DNA from: an uncultured Lachnospiraceae bacterium
GTDB taxonomy: Bacteria > Bacillota > Clostridia > Lachnospirales > Lachnospiraceae
Length of the DNA: 36,372 bases
Direction of reading: 5' to 3'
NCBI GenBank assembly: GCA_902794825.1
Contig: CADBIU010000048.1
Location: forward strand, 1-36,372
This document shows positions 24,529-31,909 of this stretch, in pieces (within the stretch, counting starts at the first letter, position 1; each line of letters opens with the position of its first letter). Position numbers and translations under genes: made by a program. The notes under the pieces were generated by a model. The model saw nothing but the letters and a program-made list of their open reading frames with translations, did not search any database and had not been told where the DNA came from.

Positions 24529-25044
24529 ATGAGCAAGAAGATTTTGCAGCTGATCAGCGGGGATTTTGAGGACCTGGAGGTCTGGTATCCCGTGTACAGG
24601 TGCAGGGAAGAGGGCTGGCAGGTGGATTTTGCCGCTGAAAAGCCCGGGCTGTACCACGGCAAATACGGCGTGCCCTGCGAGGTGGCGCTGAGCTTTAAAG
24701 ATCTGGATCCGGACGACTACGACGGACTTTTAGTACCCGGCGGATGGGCGCCCGACAAGCTGCGCCGTTTCCCTGAGGTCCTGAATATCGTGCGAAAGAT
24801 GAACGCCGACAATAAGGCGATCGGTGAGATCTGCCATGCGGGATGGGTCCTGATCAGCGCGGATATTCTGCGCGGCAAAAAAGTGACCAGCACGCCCGGT
24901 ATTAAGGACGACATGAGCAATGCGGGCGGCATCTGGGTCGACGAGGAGACCGTTGTCGACGGCAACATCGTCTCCGGAAGAAGACCTCCGGACCTGCCGG
25001 CTTACGCGAAGGCGTTTATTGAAGTTGTAAAGGCGAGAGGGTGA
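24529..25044 (+). CDS. DJ-1/PfpI (class I glutamine amidotransferase-like) protein
   Basis: 171 residues from ATG 24529 with AAGGAG upstream; an open extension from 24481 has no ribosome site. The fold is recognised by the N-terminal ILQLISGDFEDLEVWYP (acidic residue in the active site), DYDGLLVPGGWAPD, and the nucleophile elbow GEICHAGWVL with Cys102 and His103, followed by TSTPGIKDDMSNAG and GRRPPDLPAYAKAF. Family members are proteases, glyoxalases or deglycases and stress chaperones. Which one applies is not shown. The stop overlaps the GTG start of the permease gene (GTGA), so the two are translationally coupled. Confidence 0.9.
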   Translation: MSKKILQLISGDFEDLEVWYPVYRCREEGWQVDFAAEKPGLYHGKYGVPCEVALSFKDLDPDDYDGLLVPGGWAPDKLRRFPEVLNIVRKMNADNKAIGEICHAGWVLISADILRGKKVTSTPGIKDDMSNAGGIWVDEETVVDGNIVSGRRPPDLPAYAKAFIEVVKARG

Positions 25045-27698
25045 CAAAGCATAGTAAAAACATGCTTCTTACGGACACGGTCCGCGAGATCCTGCACACA
25101 AAAAAGCGCTTTCTGTCACTGTTTGTGATGAGTCTTCTGGCGGTCGGATTCCTTTCCGGCCTCCGGATGACAGCGCCAGACATGCATAACACGGTGGATC
25201 ATTACTATGACCGCCAGCATTTCATGGATGTGCGGCTGATCTCTATGCTCGGTCTGACTAAGGAGGATCTTGAGGCGGTTTCCCGCGCGCCCGGTGTAAG
25301 GGCGGCTGAGGGAAGCCGTACTTTTGATGCCCTGGCGGGGGAGGACAGCGTCAACGTCCTTGAGATGCCGCGGCAGATCAATCTGCTGGATCTCACAGAG
25401 GGGCGGATGCCGGTGTCCCCGGACGAGTGCGTCACCGAGATCAAAATATTGGAGGCTCTCCATAAAGAGATCGGCGATACGATCACCATTGATACTAAAG
25501 AGTCTTTTGATGCCGTGCTGGGGGAGGACCCGCTGGCGCAGCAAGCCGGAAGCTCAGGGGAGGGAAGCTCCGGGGCGGGCGTCCCGCATTCCACAAAGCA
25601 CACGTACAAAATCGTCGGAATTGCCCGCAGTCCCCTTTACATTTCGCGTACCAGAAGCGGATCGAGCGTAGGCACGGGCAGTGTCACCGGATTTGTGGTT
25701 CTTCCGTCTGAGTGTTTTACACAGGATGTCTATTCCACTATTTATCTCGAACTGGAAGGACTGGACCGTTATAACTGCTATACAGATGACGCCTACAAGG
25801 AGCAGGTGGATGACTTCATAGAAAGCATTAAGCCGCTCGCCAAAGAGAGGGCCCGGATCCGGGAAAAGCAGGTGACGGAAGAAGTCACATTCGCGGACAT
25901 GGCCGCAGCGCTGATCGCAGGGATCGCGGAGTCCGGAAGCGGCGGCAGCGGTGCTTTGTCGGGCCTGGATACCTCGAGCGGGGAGTGGTACATACTGGAT
26001 CGGGAGACGATCCGGAGCTATGTGGAGTTCTCCTCCGACTCAGAGCGCATGGGAAATCTCGCGGATGTATTTCCTCTGATCTTCTTTCTTGTGGCTGCGC
26101 TCAGTTCTCTGACTTCCATGACGAGAATGGTCGAAGACCATCGCACGGAGATCGGCACGATGAAAGCGCTCGGCTTTTCCACGGCGTCTATATCCATCAA
26201 ATACATAGGCTATGCGCTGGCAGCCAGCCTTGTGGGAGGCGGAGCAGGACTCGCGATCGGATGCACCGCGCTGCCTTCGCTTATCTATTATGAATGGGGG
26301 ATCCTCTATCTTTTGCCGAAGCTGGAGATGAGCATCTCGCCGGTGGTGGTTCTCTATTCACTGGGAGCAGCGGTCCTGGCGACTGCGGGAGCTGCCTTTG
26401 CGGCCTGCTATGCGACACTGCTGGCCAGACCCGCGGAGCTTTTACGGCCCCGCGCGCCCAAACCCGGCAAGCGCATATTCCTCGAATATATCGGACCGGT
26501 CTGGGAGCGGCTGTCTTTTATCCAGAAGGTCAGCGCGCGCAACCTGTTCCGCTACAAAAAGCGTTTCTGGATGACTATCATCGGAATTGCGGGATGCACA
26601 GCGCTGCTGGCGACGGGCTTTGGATTGCGGGATTCCATTTTTGATGTGCTGACATGGCAGTTCGACGACCTGATGCCCTACAACGCGACGATCTCCATAG
26701 ACGCGGGCCTCAATCCATCGGACCGCGCGGAGATGATGGAGGCGCTGGAAGCGGATCCCGGCATCATCTCTTTTCTGGGGTGCTATGACAGGGGAGTCAG
26801 CGTGCGGACTGAAGAGGGAACCATCGACGGCGTCGCGCTCAGGTCCACTTCGGGGTGGACGACTTACACAGATACGGAAGGCATGCACCCCGTCGCGGAG
26901 GACTATATCTGCCTCTACCCGAGGGCTGACGGACTGCGCCGTTACGGCAGGGTGGGAGAGCTTCCCCGGCTGGTCCCGACGGACGAGGCGGTGGTCATAG
27001 ATGAGAAACTGGCAGATAACCTCGGGATCAAAGAGGGCGATACGATCGCGCTGCTCGACAGCGATGAGAAAGAATATCCGGTGACAGTGGGAGGTATCTG
27101 CGAGAACTATGTCGGCCATTACGTCCACATGACAGCTTCCTGTTACAAAAAGGTATTTGGAGAGAGGCCGCGCGACAACGTACTGCTTGTGAAGGCGGCA
27201 GAAAACCCTGCTGACAGGGTTATGAAGATTAAAGGCGTCATCACCTATAACAGCATTGATGAGACCCGGGATCACTTCCACGAGAGCATGAAGAGCCTGG
27301 ACGTCGTGGTCTGGATCATCATCGGCGCGGCGGCAGCGCTGGCTTTTTTAGTGCTTTTCAATCTGACCAATATCAATGTGACGGAACGCATCCGTGAGCT
27401 GGCGACCCTCAAAGTCCTCGGATTCTATGACGGGGAGACGGCGTCCTATGTCTACCGCGAGAATATCATCCTCACCCTGATGGGTTCCGCCCTGGGGCTT
27501 CTCGGCGGGAAATGGCTGCACCGCTGGCTGATCGGAACCATCGAGATGGAGTATATGATCTTCGGTCACGGCCTGCACGGGCGCAGCTACCTTTATGCGG
27601 TCATCCTGACAGTGGTCTTCTCACTGTCGGTGAATTTCTTCTCCTATTTTTACATCCGGAAGATCGACATGGTGGAGTCGCTCAAATCAGTGGAGTAA
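25041..27698 (+). CDS. Large FtsX/MacB-type ABC permease, no adjacent ATPase
   Basis: 885 residues. It starts at GTG 25041, overlapping the DJ-1 stop; an ATG lies seven codons later. Membrane layout: one segment near 23-42, a long extracellular domain to about 335, three segments between about 340 and 460 (FFLVAALSSLTSM, LVGGGAGLAIGCTALPSL, VLYSLGAAVLATAGAAFAACYA), one near 510-530, a second extracellular domain (about 530-755) and three terminal segments (WIIIGAAAALAFLVLFNLTNI and beyond). This is the two-FtsX-repeat architecture of the exporters that move lipids or peptides or drive signalling. Such permeases need a dedicated cytoplasmic ATPase, normally encoded next door. None is present here; cbiO belongs to the cobalt system. 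A trans-acting ATPase is inferred. Confidence 0.9.
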   Translation: MTKHSKNMLLTDTVREILHTKKRFLSLFVMSLLAVGFLSGLRMTAPDMHNTVDHYYDRQHFMDVRLISMLGLTKEDLEAVSRAPGVRAAEGSRTFDALAGEDSVNVLEMPRQINLLDLTEGRMPVSPDECVTEIKILEALHKEIGDTITIDTKESFDAVLGEDPLAQQAGSSGEGSSGAGVPHSTKHTYKIVGIARSPLYISRTRSGSSVGTGSVTGFVVLPSECFTQDVYSTIYLELEGLDRYNCYTDDAYKEQVDDFIESIKPLAKERARIREKQVTEEVTFADMAAALIAGIAESGSGGSGALSGLDTSSGEWYILDRETIRSYVEFSSDSERMGNLADVFPLIFFLVAALSSLTSMTRMVEDHRTEIGTMKALGFSTASISIKYIGYALAASLVGGGAGLAIGCTALPSLIYYEWGILYLLPKLEMSISPVVVLYSLGAAVLATAGAAFAACYATLLARPAELLRPRAPKPGKRIFLEYIGPVWERLSFIQKVSARNLFRYKKRFWMTIIGIAGCTALLATGFGLRDSIFDVLTWQFDDLMPYNATISIDAGLNPSDRAEMMEALEADPGIISFLGCYDRGVSVRTEEGTIDGVALRSTSGWTTYTDTEGMHPVAEDYICLYPRADGLRRYGRVGELPRLVPTDEAVVIDEKLADNLGIKEGDTIALLDSDEKEYPVTVGGICENYVGHYVHMTASCYKKVFGERPRDNVLLVKAAENPADRVMKIKGVITYNSIDETRDHFHESMKSLDVVVWIIIGAAAALAFLVLFNLTNINVTERIRELATLKVLGFYDGETASYVYRENIILTLMGSALGLLGGKWLHRWLIGTIEMEYMIFGHGLHGRSYLYAVILTVVFSLSVNFFSYFYIRKIDMVESLKSVE

Positions 27699-27753
27699 GG
27701 TGACGTGATAAAGCGCTAAAATATAACCCCCCCCGGGGCTTGTGCCGTATTTT

Positions 27754-27794
27754 CGAGGCGTTATAAACTTGAAACAGGAATATATAACGCTTCG
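27754..27794 (+). promoter_or_regulatory. Hairpin abutting the cbiM ribosome binding site
   Basis: CGAGGCGTTATA pairs with TATAACGCTTCG in a perfect 12-bp stem (one G-U) with a 17-nt loop. The last paired base is the first G of the GGAGGTG ribosome site at 27794-27800. It lies in the 109-bp spacer after the permease gene, which also has a C8 tract. The position suggests translational control of cbiM. No B12-box was seen. Confidence 0.55.
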
Positions 27795-27807
27795 GAGGTG
27801 TTTTATC

Positions 27808-28863
27808 ATGCATATGGCTGACGCTCTTCTTTCTCCCGCCGTAGCGGCTACGATGTACGTCGCGTCCGGTACAACAGTGGGACTGTCTGTAAAAAAACTG
27901 ACAGAGGATGAAAATACTCAGAAACTCCCCACCATGGCAGTGGCCTCCGCCCTGGTTTTCGCGGGACAGATGATCAACTATACGATTCCGGGGACCGGAT
28001 CTTCGGGACATATGTGCGGAGGAATGCTCCTGTCCGCGCTCCTGGGGCCTCAGGCGGGCTTTTTGTCGATGGCTGTGGTGCTGACGATCCAGTGTCTCTT
28101 TTTTGCCGACGGAGGGCTTATGGCGCTTGGCGCCAACATATGGAACATGGCGTTCTACGGGTGTTTCGTGGGGTACTACCTGATCTGGCGGCCGATCATG
28201 AGAAGCAGACTGTTTGAGAATCTCGGCGCAGAGGCGGCTCAGAGAGCCAGGATCATCGCCGCGTCGATCATCGGCTGCATCGTGACCCTGCAGATGGGCG
28301 CATTCTCAGTGGTCCTTGAGACAACACTTTCCGGGATCACGGAACTTCCCTTCAGCGCGTTTTGCGGCCTGATGCTTCCCATTCACCTGGCCATCGGCCT
28401 TGTGGAAGGCCTGATCACAGCTGCGGTGCTGACTTATGTGTACGCTGTCAGACCGGAACTGCTGCGCGATGTGGAGGTCTCAGAGGAAGTGCGCAGCGGA
28501 TCTTCCAAATCCCTCAGGACTGTTATCATCACACTGGCAGTGGCAGTAGTAGTCGTCGGCGGAATCTTTTCCCATTTCGCAAGTTCCAACCCGGACGGGC
28601 TTGAATGGGCGCTCTTCGGAAACGAGGAGGCGGGCTACAGCGCCAACATGGGCCTTGATGAGGAGAATTTCGGCACGAGCAGCGCTGTATCGGAGACGGC
28701 AGCAGGCATTCAGGAGAAGACCTCCTTCCTGCCGGACTATGCTTTTGCCGGAAGCGACAATCCCATGGGAACGACGGTCTCAGGAATTGTGGGCAGCGCA
28801 ATGGTCGCGGGAGCGGCGCTTGTGATCTGCTATACCGGGCGCTTCTTCAGAAAGAGGAACTAA
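27808..28863 (+). CDS. cbiM: ECF-type cobalt/nickel transporter substrate component CbiM with C-terminal PDGL (CbiN-like) domain
   Basis: 351 residues from ATG 27808 (GGAGGTG seven bases upstream). The N-terminal MHMADALLSP is diagnostic: the mature amine, His2 and nearby residues form the metal site in CbiM/NikM proteins. Seven or so membrane segments follow, with SGHMCGGMLLSALLGPQAGFL and QCLFFADGGLMALGANIWNM, ending in a linker. The C-terminal portion (FSHFASSNPDGLEWALFGNEE, then GTTVSGIVGSAMVAGAALVICY) resembles the CbiN/PDGLE domain, so the two small components are fused. It is the S-component of an energy-coupling-factor importer with cbiQ and cbiO further on. Cobalt or nickel cannot be told from sequence alone. 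Confidence 0.93.
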   Translation: MHMADALLSPAVAATMYVASGTTVGLSVKKLTEDENTQKLPTMAVASALVFAGQMINYTIPGTGSSGHMCGGMLLSALLGPQAGFLSMAVVLTIQCLFFADGGLMALGANIWNMAFYGCFVGYYLIWRPIMRSRLFENLGAEAAQRARIIAASIIGCIVTLQMGAFSVVLETTLSGITELPFSAFCGLMLPIHLAIGLVEGLITAAVLTYVYAVRPELLRDVEVSEEVRSGSSKSLRTVIITLAVAVVVVGGIFSHFASSNPDGLEWALFGNEEAGYSANMGLDEENFGTSSAVSETAAGIQEKTSFLPDYAFAGSDNPMGTTVSGIVGSAMVAGAALVICYTGRFFRKRN

Positions 28864-28969
28864 TTGTTTGTTTTGGGTCTGATGGCGCCTTGCCGGCGCT
28901 AAAAAGAGGAATTCGGCACAGAACTACATTTTAAGAAAAAAATCGTCCGCAAACAAAGGACGGAAAGGC

Positions 28970-29003
28970 CTTAATTGGCCGGTTCGCAACTCAGCCAATT
29001 AAG
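28970..29003 (+). other. Perfect stem-loop in the cbiM-cbiQ spacer
   Basis: CTTAATTGGC pairs with GCCAATTAAG around a 14-nt loop containing GGTTCGCAACTC. There is no U-run. It is flanked by the repeated TTCGGYA words. Confidence 0.6.
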
Positions 29004-29241
29004 AGTTCGGTACAGAAGCTTTATTTGCGTACACTTACGTCCACCAAATACAGGGATTACTGAAGAAAAGTCATAAAAATCAGGCAACAGCGCTGAGACC
29101 AGTAATTTTCATGGACGCAATTTTTTGCCAGAGACGCCTTTGTGCCGAAAATAGTAAGTAAAGGATTACCACAGGAAGGAACTACTTCATCAAAAACGTT
29201 CGGCAGGGACGAGAATACTAGAAAAACAGGTTTGCGTACCG

Positions 29242-29291
29242 AAACGGGGAGCGTTGCATCTGATCATCAACAGGATCCAACGCTTCCGTTT
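29242..29291 (+). terminator. Terminator/attenuator-like hairpin upstream of cbiQ
   Basis: AAACGG-GG-AGCGTTG pairs with CAACGCT-T-CCGTTT around a 21-nt loop and runs into TTTTGATTT. It ends 21 bp before the cbiQ ATG, so it could separate cbiM from cbiQ-cbiO or attenuate the latter. Confidence 0.55.
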
Positions 29292-29312
29292 TGATTTAAA
29301 GAAAGAATAACA

Positions 29313-30119
29313 ATGAGCCAGAATATTGAGCGTTCAATCCGCGACCTCAGGGAAATGGATACCCTCGCCTCGGGAGATTCCCCGCTCCATAAAGTCAGTG
29401 CGGGCGTGAAACTCCTTGTGACGGTGGTCTATATCCTGGTCGTGGTATCTTTTGACAAATTTAATATGAGCGGACTGATGTTCATGTTGCTGTACCCGGC
29501 GCTGCTCTTTGCGGTCAGCGGGATCCCGGTCTCCACGTGCTTCTACAAGCTGCGGTTCGTGCTGCCGCTCGTATGCGCGGTGGGGATCTTCAACCCGATC
29601 CTGGACAGGACGCCGGCTTTTGAGATCGGCTCCTTCGTGGTGACTACGGGGATGATCTCCATGATCACGCTGCTTATGAAGGGCGTGTTCTGTCTGATGG
29701 CGTCATTTCTGCTTGTGGCATCCACCAGGATCGAGGCGCTCTGCGCGGTACTTCGGAAAATTCATGTGCCGTCTATGCTGGTGACCCTTCTGCTCCTGAC
29801 TTTCAGGTATGCGGCGGTCCTGGCGGAGGAGGCCAATGTTATGACGCAGGCCTACAGTCTGCGGGCCCCGGGGCAGAAGGGAATCCACTACAAAGCGTGG
29901 GGATCCTTTCTTGGCCAGCTCCTTTTAAGAAGCATAGACCGGGCGGATGAGTTATATTCCTCGATGCTGCTCAGGGGCTATCACGGAGAGTTTTACTATG
30001 CGCAGGCAGGCGGGGGTTCGATCAGAGATGTACTGTACGCTGTATTCTGGTGCGCACTGTTCATCGCGGCGCGATGCGTGAACTTTACGCAGCTGCTCGG
30101 CACATCGGTAATGAGGTGA
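29313..30119 (+). CDS. cbiQ: ECF transporter transmembrane coupling component CbiQ (EcfT)
   Basis: 268 residues. EcfT-type proteins couple the ATPase to the substrate-binding S component. N-terminal cytoplasmic part (about 1-33), then four to five membrane segments (VSAGVKLLVTVVYILVVVS, MFMLLYPALLFAVSG, FVVTTGMISMITLLM) and a cytoplasmic coupling domain whose two helices carry the family Ala/Ser-x-x-Arg motifs near AYSLRAPG and SSMLLRGYHG. A last hydrophobic segment (YAVFWCALFIAA) closes the protein. The preceding hairpin may regulate it. It is 3 bp upstream of cbiO, with the GAGGTG ribosome site for cbiO overlapping its end. Confidence 0.92.
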   Translation: MSQNIERSIRDLREMDTLASGDSPLHKVSAGVKLLVTVVYILVVVSFDKFNMSGLMFMLLYPALLFAVSGIPVSTCFYKLRFVLPLVCAVGIFNPILDRTPAFEIGSFVVTTGMISMITLLMKGVFCLMASFLLVASTRIEALCAVLRKIHVPSMLVTLLLLTFRYAAVLAEEANVMTQAYSLRAPGQKGIHYKAWGSFLGQLLLRSIDRADELYSSMLLRGYHGEFYYAQAGGGSIRDVLYAVFWCALFIAARCVNFTQLLGTSVMR

Positions 30120-30122
30120 GAG

Positions 30123-30869
30123 ATGATCCGGTTTGAGAATGTGACATTTGCATATGAAAAGGGAAAGCCGGTGCTTTCGGGCGTTTCGTTTGCGATCGGT
30201 GAGGGTGAGACGGTCGGACTGATCGGCGCCAACGGGGCGGGCAAGTCCACGGTCATGAAACTCCTTTTAGGGCTCGCGGGGCCCGGAGCCGGAAATAAGG
30301 GCGTGAGCGGAACGGCAGAGGGAAAGATCCTGGTGGACGGAGAAGAAGTCAGCCCCCGGAACCTGACGCAGATCCGGCGCAAACTGGGCTTTGTCCTGCA
30401 GAACTCAGACAATCAGATGTTCATGCCGACAGTCTGGGAGGATATGCTGTTCGGGCTTCTCAATTACGGGATGCCGCAGCAGGAAGCGGAGCAGAGAGCG
30501 GGGCAGGTCCTGAAAGAACTGGGGCAGGAGAAACTTAAAGGTCTTTATAACCACAAGATCTCGGGCGGTGAGAAGCGCATGGCGGCGGTGGCCACTGTGC
30601 TTGCCATGGACCCCGAGGTGCTGCTGATGGACGAGCCGACTTCAGCGCTTGATCCTTACAACAGGCGGATCATTATCAACACGATCAGGAAACTGCCGTG
30701 TACTAAGGTCATCACGTCCCATGACCTCGATATGATCTATGACACCTGCGGCCGCGTGATCCTGCTCTCAGAGGGGCGGATCGCCGCGGACGGTCCTGCG
30801 GAGACCATCCTGCGGGACAGAGATCTCCTGGAGGCCAACCGCATGGAACTGCCGCTCCGGTTTCAGTAA
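30123..30869 (+). CDS. cbiO: ECF transporter ATPase CbiO
   Basis: 248 residues with all ABC ATPase motifs: Walker A GANGAGKST (35-43), Q-loop FVLQNSDNQMF, signature ISGGEKR (about 146-152), Walker B VLLMDEPTSALD (about 167-178) and the His switch TSHDLD. The Q-loop form QNSDNQMF is characteristic of ECF-type ATPases, which pair with EcfT. A single ATPase gene implies a homodimer. It is followed by a 98-bp spacer to the lactate regulator, with no visible strong terminator. No damage. Confidence 0.94.
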   Translation: MIRFENVTFAYEKGKPVLSGVSFAIGEGETVGLIGANGAGKSTVMKLLLGLAGPGAGNKGVSGTAEGKILVDGEEVSPRNLTQIRRKLGFVLQNSDNQMFMPTVWEDMLFGLLNYGMPQQEAEQRAGQVLKELGQEKLKGLYNHKISGGEKRMAAVATVLAMDPEVLLMDEPTSALDPYNRRIIINTIRKLPCTKVITSHDLDMIYDTCGRVILLSEGRIAADGPAETILRDRDLLEANRMELPLRFQ

Positions 30870-30967
30870 AATAACTTGCATTTCTCCTGCGTTCAAAGGA
30901 TACTGGAATAGAGGTGCCCGCACCCGTAAGCATCTTCTGTTAAACGCCTTATGTTAGGAAATTACCG

Positions 30968-31663
30968 ATGAAGAACAGCCAGGAAAATGTAAAAGAGAAG
31001 CCTTATCAGCTTGTGATCGACCATGTGAGAGGAGAGATACTCCACGGAAATCTCAAACCGGGCGACAGACTGCCCGGAGAGAGGGAACTTGCGGAGCAGC
31101 TGGGGATCAGCCGCAATTCCGTAAGAGAAGGACTGCGCATATTGGAGAATATGGGGGTCACCTCCTCCCAGCACGGGGCAGGACACTACATCTCCCTGAA
31201 TTTTGACGAGCCGATGACGGAGACACTGTCCCTCATCTATACGATGAAAGGAATGGGCAGAGACGACCTCACACAGTTCCGTTACTGCCTTGAGAGAGAG
31301 GCGATGCATCTGGCTGTGGATTACGCCTCGGAACAGCAGAAGATCATGATCGGGAAGCATCTGGAGGCGCTTTTGAGTGCCGAGACAGAGAAGGACCGGT
31401 ACGAACACGACATGGCCCTTCACATGACATTGATCGAGGCCTCCCGCAACGACTACCTGATCACCACCTACCGCGCACTGACCAACGTGATCGAGGATTA
31501 TATTCCCGTGTTCAGAGGGAAGATCATCGAGGGAATGAAGAGCAATCACAAGCTCGAAGACACGCACCGCATGCTGGTGATGGGCGTGGTGAACAGCGAC
31601 CTGAGAACGGGGCTGGAGGGCCTCAGCCGCCATTTCGAATATATCAGACAATTTAAAGATTAG
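30968..31663 (+). CDS. FadR-subfamily GntR regulator, probable lactate (LldR-type) regulator
   Basis: 231 residues. A winged HTH (about 12-75, with GDRLPGERELAEQLGISRNSVREGLRILE) and an all-helical FCD ligand-binding domain (about 90-228). The FCD metal site is complete: Asp148, His152, His200 and His222 (HDMALH, DTHRML, SRHFEYI), so a carboxylate such as lactate could bind through a metal. It is read in the same direction as the dehydrogenase and permease genes, with a terminator between, and TGGTAGAACCA in the following spacer fits the FadR-family operator. Its own ribosome site is AGGA. By analogy with LldR it is likely a repressor relieved by lactate; this is inferred. Confidence 0.9.
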   Translation: MKNSQENVKEKPYQLVIDHVRGEILHGNLKPGDRLPGERELAEQLGISRNSVREGLRILENMGVTSSQHGAGHYISLNFDEPMTETLSLIYTMKGMGRDDLTQFRYCLEREAMHLAVDYASEQQKIMIGKHLEALLSAETEKDRYEHDMALHMTLIEASRNDYLITTYRALTNVIEDYIPVFRGKIIEGMKSNHKLEDTHRMLVMGVVNSDLRTGLEGLSRHFEYIRQFKD

Positions 31664-31713
31664 CAGTTAAATGTTTACAAAACATCTTCCTGTTATTTGG
31701 TAAAAACATAGAA

Positions 31714-31762
31714 AAGCCTGCCTGTGGAGACTGATTAATTGACAATTTGCACAGACAGGCTT
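31714..31762 (+). terminator. Terminator after the FadR-type regulator gene
   Basis: AAGCCTGCCTGTG pairs with CACAGACAGGCTT with one mismatch around a 23-nt loop, followed by ATTATTATATTT. It separates the regulator from the lactate structural genes. Confidence 0.78.
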
Positions 31763-31780
31763 ATTATTATATTTAGAAAG

Positions 31781-31813
31781 TGGTAGAACCAATTGACAAA
31801 AATTGGTCAACCA
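31781..31813 (+). promoter_or_regulatory. Candidate FadR/LldR operator region for the lactate genes
   Basis: TGGTAGAACCA at 31781-31791 fits the FadR-family pattern TNGT-N3-ACNA. A second dyad, TGGTCAACCA (31804-31813), has a 2-nt spacer. TTGACA at 31793-31798 lies between and could be a -35; the nearest -10-like TAATAT (31822) is too far for a standard spacer. A 5' leader of about 80 nt then precedes the dehydrogenase. Confidence 0.5.
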
Positions 31814-31909
31814 CCAAGGGGTAATATTTAGGACACAGATAATAAAAACGCTGATTTGACAGTCGGCGGACCGTTCGAGATGAAACGGGTTTTATGAAAG
31901 GAGCAAAGC

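Larger units (their letters stand above)
28864..29312 (+). other. 449-bp non-coding, repeat-rich spacer between cbiM and cbiQ
   Basis: No credible gene is present on either strand. Five short related words occur: TTCGGCACAGAA (28912), TTCGGTACAGAA (29006), the inverted TGTGCCGAA (29141-29149), TTCGGCAGGGAC (29199) and the inverted GTACCGAA (29236-29243). TTTGCGTAC also appears twice, and ACGTCCA/TGGACG and ATTACTG/CAGTAAT form further inverted pairs. It ends in a terminator-like hairpin. It could be a structured RNA, an mRNA leader for cbiQ-cbiO or a degenerate mobile fragment; none is proven. Confidence 0.6.

Noticed and set aside
27699-27807. Cobalamin riboswitch upstream of cbiM
   Set aside because: The spacer is too short for the full aptamer and lacks the conserved B12-box; only a single hairpin is seen.
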